This document shows positions 17,738 to 25,169 of a stretch of DNA of 64,000 nt, piece after piece. The notes beneath the pieces were generated by a model. That model had not been told where the DNA came from. It ran no database searches and worked only from the letters and a program-made list of their open reading frames with translations. The translations under genes were made by a program, and so were the position numbers. Origin of the DNA: Candidatus Desulfovibrio intestinipullorum (GTDB lineage: Bacteria; Desulfobacterota; Desulfovibrionia; Desulfovibrionales; Desulfovibrionaceae); NCBI GenBank assembly GCA_019113165.1, contig DXHV01000073.1:93287-157286 (forward strand). Direction: 5' to 3'. How positions within the stretch are numbered: the first letter of the stretch is position 1; each line of letters starts with the position of its first letter.

Positions 17738-17757
17738 TCACATCTGGAGTGTAACTA
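17729..17757 (+). promoter_or_regulatory. Candidate promoter of the F0 ATP synthase operon
   Basis: TTGACA (17729-17734) is a consensus -35; 17 bp later is TAACTA (17752-17757), a weak -10 preceded by TG. It lies about 50 bp upstream of the first gene. Confidence 0.5.
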
Positions 17758-17808
17758 AATCGGCTAAGCTTTACTGTATTTTTGAGCGCTTCTTGGAGAG
17801 GAGGCTTA

Positions 17809-18165
17809 ATGGCATTTCTAGACTTCCTCAAGGTACAGAGACAGGGTCTGGAAGGGCTGGCCTCTGTTGGTGTCATTGGCATGCACATGGTCAGTGGCCC
17901 CCTGGTAGGTCTCGCAATAGGCTACTTTCTTGACCGGTGGCTGGAAACCGGGCCGTGGCTGAAGCTCATCTTTCTGGTCATTGGCATAGGTGCCGGCTTC
18001 CTCAACGTCTACATGGACACCAAAATCCTGGTCAAGAGGCTCGACAAACAGGGACGAGCCCCTGTCGAGGCCAGCCGGGAGACCTGTCAGGCCACCCCTG
18101 GGGATGCACCCCGGGATTCCTCGCAGGAGGCCTCCAGGAGGCAGCACAAGGATGACAATGGCTAA
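17809..18165 (+). CDS. AtpZ/AtpI-family F0F1 assembly protein
   Basis: 118 aa from ATG 17809, with GGAGAGGAGG upstream. Two membrane helices (about 24-45 and 55-77) joined by a short loop with GYFLDRWLETGPW, the pattern of the small 'ATPase gene 1' family that precedes F0 genes and is linked to Mg2+ uptake or c-ring assembly. The C-terminal 35 residues are charged and low-complexity. It overlaps the next gene by a few bases in a different frame. Role is inferred from family and position. Confidence 0.8.
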   Translation: MAFLDFLKVQRQGLEGLASVGVIGMHMVSGPLVGLAIGYFLDRWLETGPWLKLIFLVIGIGAGFLNVYMDTKILVKRLDKQGRAPVEASRETCQATPGDAPRDSSQEASRRQHKDDNG

Positions 18166-18583
18166 ATTCAGCATGCACGGCAGTCTTGACGGCTGGATTC
18201 AAAAAAGGGGCATCACCAATCCTCTTGTTGTACCAGTCCTGCGCAATCAGCTGGTTTTTCTGCTCCTGATTCTGTTCCTAAGCTCGGCGATTGCTACAGA
18301 GACGCTTCTGGGCATCTGGTTTACTGCAGGCTTTGCAGTCATGACCTACATTCTGTACAGCTGGGCACAATTTTTCTCTCATTCACCTCTTGAGTCTTAC
18401 AGCAGTGCCTTTTTGCGTGCAGTGCTTTTGCGTTTCTTTCTCCGTCTCATCATCCTGGCAGCAGCATTATATGCCTGCATTGTACTGGCTCAGGCCAATC
18501 CCATGGCTGTCCTCGCCGGCAGCGTCGCAGGCACTCTTGCTCCGCTCTTGACATTGGCATGGGAAAAGGGCAGTAAGAATTAA
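18158..18583 (+). CDS. atpI: AtpI-like ATP synthase accessory protein
   Basis: 141 aa if started at ATG 18158, which has AAGGA 5 nt upstream; ATG 18152 in the same frame is an alternative with AGGAGG 10 nt upstream. Four hydrophobic segments (about 24-41, 44-64, 84-106, 112-130). It matches the ATP synthase protein I type in size, topology and position just before atpB. In the family it helps assemble the c-ring. It overlaps the previous gene, so translation is probably coupled. Confidence 0.75.
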   Translation: MAKFSMHGSLDGWIQKRGITNPLVVPVLRNQLVFLLLILFLSSAIATETLLGIWFTAGFAVMTYILYSWAQFFSHSPLESYSSAFLRAVLLRFFLRLIILAAALYACIVLAQANPMAVLAGSVAGTLAPLLTLAWEKGSKN

Positions 18584-18625
18584 GATTCCCTGTTCGGGAC
18601 TTCACAAAAACGAGGGAGGCTTCTC

Positions 18626-19330
18626 ATGGCAGGTTTGGCGCATCCCGTACTGATCTCAACTGTCTGTAACATGGACACTATTGAGATAGGCGGCAAAACT
18701 ATTGAATTTCAGCACGTCTTCTACTCCTGGCTCTGCATGGCCATCTTGTTTGTTGCGGCCTGGCTGTGCAGAAGGCGTCTGACCATGGTTCCCGGCACGC
18801 TGCAGAACTTCTGGGAAGCTATCATCGAGACCCTGGAAAACTTTATCTGCTCCACCCTGGGCGATAAACACGGTCCCAAGTGGGTTCCCCTGCTGGCAGG
18901 TCTGTTCATTTATCTGCTGGGTTCCAACCTGATGGGCCTCATTCCCGGTTTCAATGCTCCTACCGCAAATCTGAATACAACAGTCAGCATGGCTCTGTTT
19001 GTATTCGTTCTCTATAATATCGTCGGCATCTACATCTGGCATCACAACTACATCAAGCAGTTCCTGGGCGTCTCCAAGTGGCTCATCCCTCTGATGCTGC
19101 CCCTGGAAATCGTTTCGCACATTTCTCGTCCGGTCTCTCTCTCCCTCCGTCTATTCGGTAACATCCGCGGCGAAGAAATCGTGCTCATTCTCTTCTTCAT
19201 CATGGCACCTGTCATTGCCACGATCCCTGTCTACGCCCTGTTCCTGCTTGCCAAGTTCATGCAGGCCCTGGTCTTCTTCCTGCTGACCATGTTCTACCTC
19301 AAGGGTGCCATTGAAGGTCCCGAACATTAA
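18626..19330 (+). CDS. atpB: ATP synthase F0 subunit a
   Basis: 234 aa with GGGAGG upstream. Polytopic; the essential arginine lies in the helix [12 protein letters not shown], and the C-terminal [14 protein letters not shown] matches the family. Subunit a forms the ion half-channels next to the c-ring in the inner membrane. It is in a block of F0 genes separate from F1 (no b, delta, alpha, gamma, beta or epsilon genes here), an arrangement typical of Desulfovibrio-like genomes. Confidence 0.97.
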   Translation: MAGLAHPVLISTVCNMDTIEIGGKTIEFQHVFYSWLCMAILFVAAWLCRRRLTMVPGTLQNFWEAIIETLENFICSTLGDKHGPKWVPLLAGLFIYLLGSNLMGLIPGFNAPTANLNTTVSMALFVFVLYNIVGIYIWHHNYIKQFLGVSKWLIPLMLPLEIVSHISRPVSLSLRLFGNIRGEEIVLILFFIMAPVIATIPVYALFLLAKFMQALVFFLLTMFYLKGAIEGPEH

Positions 19331-19354
19331 ATCGACACCAACTCTACGGGGAAT

Positions 19355-19371
19355 GGCCGACGTTTTCGGCC
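19355..19371 (+). promoter_or_regulatory. Hairpin in the atpB-atpE intercistronic region
   Basis: GGCCGA (19355-19360) pairs with TCGGCC (19366-19371), ending 31 nt before atpE. A stable stem here may act as a 5' stabiliser for the highly expressed c subunit, comparable in role to atpE enhancers elsewhere. Confidence 0.35.
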
Positions 19372-19402
19372 CAACCATATACAACCTCGCAAGGAGCATT
19401 CC

Positions 19403-19732
19403 ATGCGCAAATTCTTTCTCGTCGCTCTGAACCTCATTGGCATGATGGCTATGGCCACAATGGCTTTCGCCGCTCCCGCTACCCTTGACGCCGCCGGTCT
19501 CGGCAGCACCTGCGTGGCTGCTGCTCTCGGTATCGGCATCGCTGCCTTTGGCTGTGGCATCGGCATGGGCCTTGGCCTCCGCGGCGCTTGCGACGGCGTT
19601 GCCCGCAATCCTGAAGTGAGCGGCAAAATCACCGGTACCATGATTCTTGCCTTCGCATTCATCGAATCTCTGGCCATTTACGCCCTGGTTATCAGCTTCA
19701 TCCTGCTGTACGCCAACCCCTACGTCGGCTAG
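19403..19732 (+). CDS. atpE: ATP synthase F0 subunit c with signal peptide
   Basis: 109 aa, AAGGAG upstream. Residues 1-24 form a cleavable-looking signal peptide ending AFAA, absent from E. coli AtpE but seen in some c subunits. The mature part has two helices linked by the polar loop ARNPEV; the ion-binding carboxylate is Glu88 in FIESLAIYALVI. At the position of the Gln that helps bind Na+ in sodium-driven rings (GxGxGQG) there is Met55 (GCGIGMG), while Ser89 and Tyr93 of the Na+ motif are kept. A proton-coupled ring is therefore more likely. Last gene of the F0 operon. Confidence 0.96.
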   Translation: MRKFFLVALNLIGMMAMATMAFAAPATLDAAGLGSTCVAAALGIGIAAFGCGIGMGLGLRGACDGVARNPEVSGKITGTMILAFAFIESLAIYALVISFILLYANPYVG

Positions 19733-19750
19733 TACAACAAGACCATATTT

Positions 19751-19774
19751 CAGGATGAGCACCCGTTCATCCTG
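19751..19774 (+). other. Hairpin downstream of atpE
   Basis: CAGGATGA/TCATCCTG, 8-bp perfect stem with an 8-nt loop, just before the terminator. It may protect the 3' end of atpE mRNA. Confidence 0.45.
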
Positions 19775-19783
19775 ACAAAGTAC

Positions 19784-19824
19784 AAAAGGGAGAAAGGAAG
19801 CCTCATTCCTCTCTCCCTTTTTCA
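19784..19824 (+). terminator. Terminator of the atp operon
   Basis: AAAAGGGAGA (19784-19793) pairs with TCTCCCTTTT (19812-19821), with inner GGAA/TTCC, followed by TTC. Strong A/T-flanked hairpin. Confidence 0.85.
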
Positions 19825-20554
19825 TTTCCTCTGCCTGGAGCTCTCTGTCTGAGTCCTGGCATTCCCTTTCACAAGTCCGGCGCAAGCCAGGAGGGACAGC
19901 CCCTGCCCCGTGCACGGCAGAAATTTCGGAGGACAGGAACACAGGAAAGAGCCTGGACCGTGTCCTCACCGTCTCCACAAACCTTACTTAAGCCTTACTC
20001 CAGAGAGACGAGCATCGAACGTGCTCCCCTGGACTGATTTTCCCAACGCGCACGACAAGCCCGCAGGAAGGCCGTGTGGCAGCCACTGCCGCTCTTTCAT
20101 CCCCTTGTCCGCCTGCAGCACCCTTGTCTGCACGTACCTTGTCCGTGCAGAAGGAAGCTTTGCCGATCCCCGAGAACAGGCTCTCCTGACTGGCCTCGCT
20201 GCCCCGGGGACCTGACGTCCCCTTCCCCTGTTCTGCCGTAATTGTTCTTCAGACCCTCTGTACTTTTCTGCAGGATATGCGCTTTGTTCCAAGTTTCACA
20301 TTGCCCCGTCCTGCATTGTCTGTAAAAGAAGAGTATCTTGAGTGCCTTGGTACTGAATAAAGAGCCTTTCTCCGAATTGTGCGATATGCTACACAAAATT
20401 TGTTTTCACAAGCTTCCTTCGCTCACTGCAAGCCCTGAATTTTTGTTTGTGAAAGTCTTGTGTCTTGCTCTTTCTTCACGTATTATTCTTCCGTCAAATT
20501 TTCACAAGCAAAATTTCGCGTCTTCGCATCCCTATTATCCCCAAGCTGGTACTT
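19825..20554. other. Long region without a supported gene
   Basis: About 730 bp between the atp terminator and rex. Open frames here on either strand lack start signals and family character. Visible structure is limited to GAGGACA/TGTCCTC (about 19929-19966), GGGGAC/GTCCCC (about 20206-20222) and the TTGTG-N10-CACAA dyad at 20377. The last 200 bp are AT-rich and probably hold the rex promoter. A small RNA is possible but not demonstrated. Confidence 0.5.
20377..20396. promoter_or_regulatory. Rex-like dyad upstream of rex, off-spaced
   Basis: TTGTG and CACAA half-sites as in the Rex operator but separated by 10 bp, not 8. Additional isolated half-sites TTTTCACAA (20403-20411) and TTTGTGAAA (near 20446) follow. 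Autoregulation is possible; the spacing makes this site weak evidence. Confidence 0.3.
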
Positions 20555-21205
20555 ATGGACACTCCTCCAAAAACTTCACGCATTCCCAGAGCTACAATCC
20601 AGCGCTTGGCAACCTATATTCAGGTACTGGAAAATTTGGCGCGTGACGGGACTGAAATCATCTCCTCCACGCCCCTGGCGGAAGCCTGCGGGGTCAATGG
20701 TTCACAGATCCGCAAGGATCTTGCCTATTTCGGCGAATTCGGCATCCGTGGTGTCGGATACAATGTCACCTCCCTCATTGCCGCCATTACCTCCGCACTT
20801 GATGTCAATCGCGAGTGGCGCATGGCCCTCATCGGTGTCGGCAATCTCGGCAAGGCTCTTCTGAATCACTCGGACTTCAGGGAACGCGGATTCAATATTG
20901 TCTCCATCTTCGACTGCGACCCCTTCAAGATCGGCGAAGTCATTCACGGACTTGAAGTGCACTGCACCAAGGACATGCCAACCATCGTTGCCGAAAACAA
21001 CATTGAAATCGGCATTATCACGACGCCCCCGGAACGCGCCCAGCGTGCGGCCACCCATCTGATGAATGCAGGCATCACCTCCATTCTCAACTTTGCCTCG
21101 GCTCGCATCAAGGTGCCGGAACACGTCAACGTGGAGTACGTCGACTTCTTCCACCATCTCTACGCGCTGGCTTTCAATCAGAACAGATACTTTGCCAAGC
21201 AGTGA
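20555..21205 (+). CDS. rex: Redox-sensing transcriptional repressor Rex
   Basis: 216 aa from ATG 20555 (MDTPPKTSRIPRATIQRL). N-terminal winged helix (about 8-75; ISSTPLAEACGVNGSQIRKDLAYFGEFG RGVGY region is characteristic) and a Rossmann NAD(H)-binding domain with GVGNLGKAL near residue 92. Rex senses the NADH/NAD+ ratio and releases its operator when NADH rises. A Rex-type operator overlaps the promoter of the adjacent atp operon. No good ribosome-binding site is seen before the start. A clear terminator follows. Confidence 0.96.
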   Translation: MDTPPKTSRIPRATIQRLATYIQVLENLARDGTEIISSTPLAEACGVNGSQIRKDLAYFGEFGIRGVGYNVTSLIAAITSALDVNREWRMALIGVGNLGKALLNHSDFRERGFNIVSIFDCDPFKIGEVIHGLEVHCTKDMPTIVAENNIEIGIITTPPERAQRAATHLMNAGITSILNFASARIKVPEHVNVEYVDFFHHLYALAFNQNRYFAKQ

Positions 21206-21232
21206 CGTCCCTTGAGTACACATTCTTCCCTT

Positions 21233-21271
21233 GAGGCCCCTGACCTTTGCACAAAAGGCAGGGGCCTTTGC
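21233..21271 (+). terminator. Terminator of rex
   Basis: AGGCCCCTG (21233-21241) pairs with CAGGGGCCTT (21260-21269), with an inner CCTTT/AAAGG stem. The start of cobS lies 15 nt later, so cobS needs its own signals or read-through. Confidence 0.8.
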
Positions 21272-21285
21272 CATCGGAGCCTCTC

Positions 21286-22053
21286 ATGCGTTTTGTGCGC
21301 CACTTTCTGGATGCCCTGAGCTTCTTTACCTGTCTTGTTCCTGCCCGCATGGTCAGTGGCTCCTCCCTTGCCCAGTGTGCCCCCTTCCTCTTTCCCTGCG
21401 GTCTGGTCCTGGGAAGTGCTGCAAGCCTTGGTGCGGCCCTTGCCCTGGCCTTTCTCGACGGCCACGCCCTGCCCTGTCCCCTGCCCGCCCTTGTGGCGGC
21501 CCTGGTCTGGCTTGTGGCGGAAATTCTTCTTTCTCGCGGCCTGCACTGGGATGCCGTGGCCGACATGGCCGATGCCCTGGGCAGCTACAGGGAAGGTGAA
21601 GCCTTCAGGGCTGTACTCAAGGACAGCAGGCTTGGCACCTTTGGCGCCCTGGCCCTGATTGTAGTCTTTGCCGGCCAGTTCCTGGCCCTGGCCGGTCATC
21701 TGACCCAGGGACAGTGGCTTGTGCTCATCCTGGCGCCAGCCTGGGGCAAGAACACGGCCTTCTGGCTGCTCTCTCTGGCACAGCCCTACGACCGCCGATC
21801 CCTGGGCGGCAAGTTTGCCGAGGCCGGCAGCAGGCAGAACATGGCGCTCTGCCTCTTCCTGACTCTCTGCTCCCTCCTTGCCCTTTTCTGCAGCGGCATC
21901 TCTCTGACAGGCCTAGCCATGCTCTGCCTCTTCCAGGCCCTGCTGATTGGCAAATTTGTGTTCTGGAGCCGCCATTACGGCGGCTACTCCGGCGACTTCA
22001 TTGGAGCCCTCATGGAAACAGGCCAGTGTCTGTGCCTTGTCTGCACCCTGTAA
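21286..22053 (+). CDS. cobS: Adenosylcobinamide-GDP ribazoletransferase (cobalamin synthase)
   Basis: 255 aa from ATG 21286; a longer frame begins inside the rex terminator and is rejected. It is an integral membrane enzyme with about seven helices that joins adenosylcobinamide-GDP to alpha-ribazole, the last step of the nucleotide-loop pathway. Seen motifs are FLDALSFFTCLP-like start (FLDALSFFTCLVPA), GLHWDAVADMADALGS with the metal-binding acidic residues, and the PYDRR and GGYSGDFIGA segments near the C-terminus. No cobalamin riboswitch is visible upstream. Confidence 0.95.
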   Translation: MRFVRHFLDALSFFTCLVPARMVSGSSLAQCAPFLFPCGLVLGSAASLGAALALAFLDGHALPCPLPALVAALVWLVAEILLSRGLHWDAVADMADALGSYREGEAFRAVLKDSRLGTFGALALIVVFAGQFLALAGHLTQGQWLVLILAPAWGKNTAFWLLSLAQPYDRRSLGGKFAEAGSRQNMALCLFLTLCSLLALFCSGISLTGLAMLCLFQALLIGKFVFWSRHYGGYSGDFIGALMETGQCLCLVCTL

Positions 22054-22104
22054 GTACAAGCCTTTCCTGACGTCCAGACGCCGTAACGCCAGATTTTGCA
22101 CGAA

Positions 22105-22152
22105 AAAAGCTCCCGCCTTCCAGGAACACATCCTGGAATAACGGGAGCTTTT
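22105..22152. terminator. Bidirectional terminator between cobS and holB
   Basis: AAAAGCTCCCG (22105-22115) pairs with CGGGAGCTTTT (22142-22152), with inner CCAGGA/TCCTGG. A and T flanks on both sides serve both convergent genes. Confidence 0.9.
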
Positions 22153-22183
22153 GTCGTCTTGCATGTGTTTTGCCAGGGGGCTT

Positions 22184-23095
22184 TCAGACCTGTCTGCCCG
22201 AAGCCTCGGCGACCAGCAGGTAGATCCTGGTCATGAGGGCATCTATGACCCTGCCCGGCGTTATCTGCCCGGCTATCTTGCCCTGGGCGTCATTGAGCCA
22301 GCGGGACACATTGACCTGATGCAGGGGCGGGAGCAGGACAAGCAGGCTGTCCACGCCCTCCTCTCCTGCTCTGCCAGCCATGACCCGCATGAGGGACTTC
22401 TGCAGGATAGAGATAATGAGCTGAGCCTGGGCCGCATCAAAGCTCTTCTGCGATGTGCGGCTCATCAGGCGCCTGCCTGTGCGCAGAAACTCCTGCACGT
22501 CACTGGCAAGCTCTCCGCGAGCCGCGCTCTCTTCCTCGGCCTCCGGATCCGGCCAGGGCAGAATGAGACAGTGCGAACGGGACACCAGGGTGGGCAGAAG
22601 CTGTTCCCGCTGCGCTGCCAGCAGCACAAAGACGGTTGTCTGCGAAGGTTCTTCCAGAGCCTTGAGCAGGGCATTGGCCGACTCGCTGCGGTTGCGTTCA
22701 AGCCCCATGAGCAGCACGACCCGCAGGCCGGCTCCGTGGGGCGGATCCTTGAGCAGCCCCTTGAGTTCGCGGACATTTTTGATGGACAGCGCCCGTATGG
22801 GGCCAGGAGCCTCCTCGTCCTGCTTGTTGGAGATCCTGCCGTCATAGGCAGGCACGTCCAGATGCTCCTGCCTGGCTATCAGGCTGCAGGTCTCGCACTC
22901 AAGACAGGGCCTGCCCAGCTCCCTTGCTTCAGGACAGTTGCAGCGGCAGGCCCAGTAGCGTGCGGCTGCCAGCCGCTGGGGTTCGCTGCCGCCGTCCAGA
23001 AGAAGTACCTGCGGCGGCATGCTGCCCAGCATGTCCAGCCTGGCCTTCAGGCCCGTAAAGGCTGGCGTGTCCAGTTCGGGGAAGAGCGGCTCCAT
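22184..23095 (-). CDS. holB: DNA polymerase III delta' subunit (clamp loader)
   Basis: 303 aa from ATG 23095; a longer frame would start inside purA. AAA+-type clamp-loader subunit. A zinc-module cysteine pattern is visible (CNCPEARELG then CLECETC, about residues 50-72), SRSHC in place of the SRC motif, NALLKALEEPSQTTVFVLLA, and a helical C-terminal domain. The Walker A lysine region is not conserved, as usual for delta'. It begins 10 bp after the purA stop, so the two are cotranscribed. Confidence 0.88.
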   Translation of the reverse strand: MEPLFPELDTPAFTGLKARLDMLGSMPPQVLLLDGGSEPQRLAAARYWACRCNCPEARELGRPCLECETCSLIARQEHLDVPAYDGRISNKQDEEAPGPIRALSIKNVRELKGLLKDPPHGAGLRVVLLMGLERNRSESANALLKALEEPSQTTVFVLLAAQREQLLPTLVSRSHCLILPWPDPEAEEESAARGELASDVQEFLRTGRRLMSRTSQKSFDAAQAQLIISILQKSLMRVMAGRAGEEGVDSLLVLLPPLHQVNVSRWLNDAQGKIAGQITPGRVIDALMTRIYLLVAEASGRQV

Positions 23096-23105
23096 GCCCG
23101 TGCCA

Positions 23106-24383
23106 TCAGCAGAGAATGGTCTGATCGCGGTCCGGGCCAACGGAAACGTAGGTAATGCGCACCTGGGTCAGGGCTTCCAGACGCTGGATGTACTTCTGCA
23201 CATTGTAGGGCAGAGCCTCGAAGTGCTTGCAGGAGGAAATGTCTTCGGTAAAACCGGGCAGCTCCTCGTACACGGGTGTCACTTCGGCCAGGGCATTTTC
23301 TCCCTGCGGCGGATATTCGATGCGGTGGCCCTTGTACATGTAGTCCACGCAAATCTTCAGCACCGGGAGGTTGCGCAGCACGTCGATCTTGGTCAGGGCA
23401 ATCTGGGTGAGACCGCACAGACGGGCGGATTCGCGCAGCACCACGGCATCCAGCCAGCCACAGCGGCGCGGACGGCCGGTGGTGGCACCAAATTCATGGC
23501 CCTGCTCGCGCAGGAAGTCGCCGGTGGCGTCATCCAGCTCGGTGGGGAAGGGACCGGCGCCCACGCGTGTCGTATAGGCCTTGGCAATGCCAATGACCTG
23601 CTGCAGGTAGTTGGGGCCGATGCCCGTGCCCGTGGAGGCGCAGCCGGAAATGGTGTTGGAGGAGGTCACAAAGGGATAGGTGCCGTGATCCACGTCCAGG
23701 TGCACGCCCTGGGCGCCTTCCCAGAGGATGTTCTTGCCCATGCGCACGGATTCCTGGATCACACCGGACACGTCGGTGAGATAGGGGGTGATCTGCGGCG
23801 CAATGGCCAGCACCTGATCGATGATGGCCTCGGCATCCAGGGGCTCTGCCTTGTAGAGGTCTCTGAGCAGGACGTTCTTCTCGACCAGGGCGGCGCGAAT
23901 CTTGGTGCGCACAAGGTCGGGGTTGGTCAGATCGCTTGCGCGCAGACCGATGCGGGCCACCTTGTCCTCATAGCAGGGACCAATGCCACGGCCCGTGGTA
24001 CCGATCTTGCCGCCGGCCTTGTAGGCTTCGCGGGCTTTGTCCAGGGCCACGTGATAGGGAAGGATGAGATGTGTCTTATGGCTGATACCGAGACGTCTCG
24101 GGGCAACATCAATGCCATTTTCCTTGAGTCCCTCTATTTCCTGCAGAAAGACGAAGGGATCCAGGACAACACCGTTTCCGATCAGGCACATCTTGCCAGG
24201 ATGCAGAATTCCCGAGGGAATTGTGTGCAGGATGGTGAGATTGCCGTTGACAGCAATGGTGTGGCCCGCATTATTGCCGCCCTGGAAGCGGACAACCACG
24301 TCGCTTGTGGCACTCAGCATATCGACAATCTTGCCTTTGCCTTCGTCCCCCCACTGGGCACCAATGATTACAGTATTTGCCAT
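23106..24383 (-). CDS. purA: Adenylosuccinate synthetase
   Basis: 425 aa, AAGGTGG upstream. Catalyses IMP + aspartate + GTP to adenylosuccinate. The N-terminal [14 protein letters not shown] phosphate-binding loop, NNAGHT with the catalytic His, [11 protein letters not shown] and [12 protein letters not shown] are all present. Full length for the family. It lies between holB and two small genes on the minus strand, and close to the AICAR transformylase gene on the other strand, which completes the preceding purine steps. Confidence 0.98.
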   Translation of the reverse strand: MANTVIIGAQWGDEGKGKIVDMLSATSDVVVRFQGGNNAGHTIAVNGNLTILHTIPSGILHPGKMCLIGNGVVLDPFVFLQEIEGLKENGIDVAPRRLGISHKTHLILPYHVALDKAREAYKAGGKIGTTGRGIGPCYEDKVARIGLRASDLTNPDLVRTKIRAALVEKNVLLRDLYKAEPLDAEAIIDQVLAIAPQITPYLTDVSGVIQESVRMGKNILWEGAQGVHLDVDHGTYPFVTSSNTISGCASTGTGIGPNYLQQVIGIAKAYTTRVGAGPFPTELDDATGDFLREQGHEFGATTGRPRRCGWLDAVVLRESARLCGLTQIALTKIDVLRNLPVLKICVDYMYKGHRIEYPPQGENALAEVTPVYEELPGFTEDISSCKHFEALPYNVQKYIQRLEALTQVRITYVSVGPDRDQTILC

Positions 24384-24466
24384 AATTCCACCTTAGATAA
24401 ACAAAAATTGCCAGTCCTGATGTCCTGGATATATGCAATGTCTGCCAGACGGACGATGCACAAGAG

Positions 24467-24808
24467 CTATTTGTCGCGCTCCTCATCGGCAAGCGGCTCA
24501 AAGGGCAAGACAGCGCATGGACCCTTGCGTACGGGTTCGGCAGGCTGCTTCCAGGCAGGCTTCCTGCTGCCGAACATGCCGCCCCTCTGCTCCTGTTCCA
24601 TGCGGGCCTGCTGGCTCCAGTGGTAATTAAAGAGCTGGTTCTTCATGTGCTTTGCCTGAATGAGGCAGAAGACCAGGGCTGCACGCTCCCACTCTCTGGT
24701 GGGTTCAAACTGGTACACCTGCTGAGCATACTTGTTCCACAAATACATCAAGGATGCTTCGTCCAGGCTGTCCAGCTGTTCAGCCATTTTTAGCAGTAAC
24801 TTTTCCAT
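24467..24808 (-). CDS. Small conserved-looking protein, unknown
   Basis: 113 aa, no signal peptide or membrane segment. The N-terminal 70 residues are helical and amphipathic (MAEQLDSLDEASLMYLWNKY, then YQFEPTREWERAALVFCLIQAKHMKNQLFN); the C-terminus is basic and proline-rich. I do not recognise the family. An internal ATG (24787) could be the true start since no clear ribosome site precedes 24808. It sits 83 bp upstream of purA and is likely cotranscribed with it. Confidence 0.65.
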   Translation of the reverse strand: MEKLLLKMAEQLDSLDEASLMYLWNKYAQQVYQFEPTREWERAALVFCLIQAKHMKNQLFNYHWSQQARMEQEQRGGMFGSRKPAWKQPAEPVRKGPCAVLPFEPLADEERDK

Positions 24809-24823
24809 GAGCCGTCTGCATCC

Positions 24824-25078
24824 TCAACAGGAAGAAGGCCTTGTGCCCGTCACGACACAAAAAACCGTGTGTTCCTGAACGAGAATGCTTTCTCCTTGCA
24901 TCATTTGTTGACAAAGGGCCTGCAGGACAGTCCTGTCCCAAGAGCCCTTGTCTGGAAGCACAGGGGTTCCTGTACACGGCAGGCCGCGCATGCGCACCTG
25001 TGTCTTAAGCAAAATACGTTCATTTGCAACTGCTGACAAGTCCGAAAAATCCAATACCTCATTGCAATTTGCTGTCAT
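24824..25078 (-). CDS. Possible small protein upstream of the purA unit
   Basis: 84 aa from ATG 25078 (MTANCNEVLDF...), preceded by GGAGTGGA. The longer frame in this register overlaps the AICAR transformylase start and is rejected. Composition is balanced (DLSAVANERILLKTQVR and WDRTVLQALCQQMMQ look protein-like) and the stop is 15 bp before the next gene in the same direction. Base composition is lower in GC than neighbours. No family recognised; it could also be a chance frame. Confidence 0.4.
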   Translation of the reverse strand: MTANCNEVLDFSDLSAVANERILLKTQVRMRGLPCTGTPVLPDKGSWDRTVLQALCQQMMQGESILVQEHTVFCVVTGTRPSSC

Positions 25079-25169
25079 TCCACTCCACAGCCTCCGTTCC
25101 CAGAAAAGACTGGCAGAACAGGGGCGTGTATGGTAGCAACAGGGCCGTAACATTCGCCAGGGAGGCACT

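Noticed and set aside
21247..21285. Upstream in-frame start for cobS
   Set aside because: It lies inside the rex terminator hairpin; the family start matches ATG 21286.
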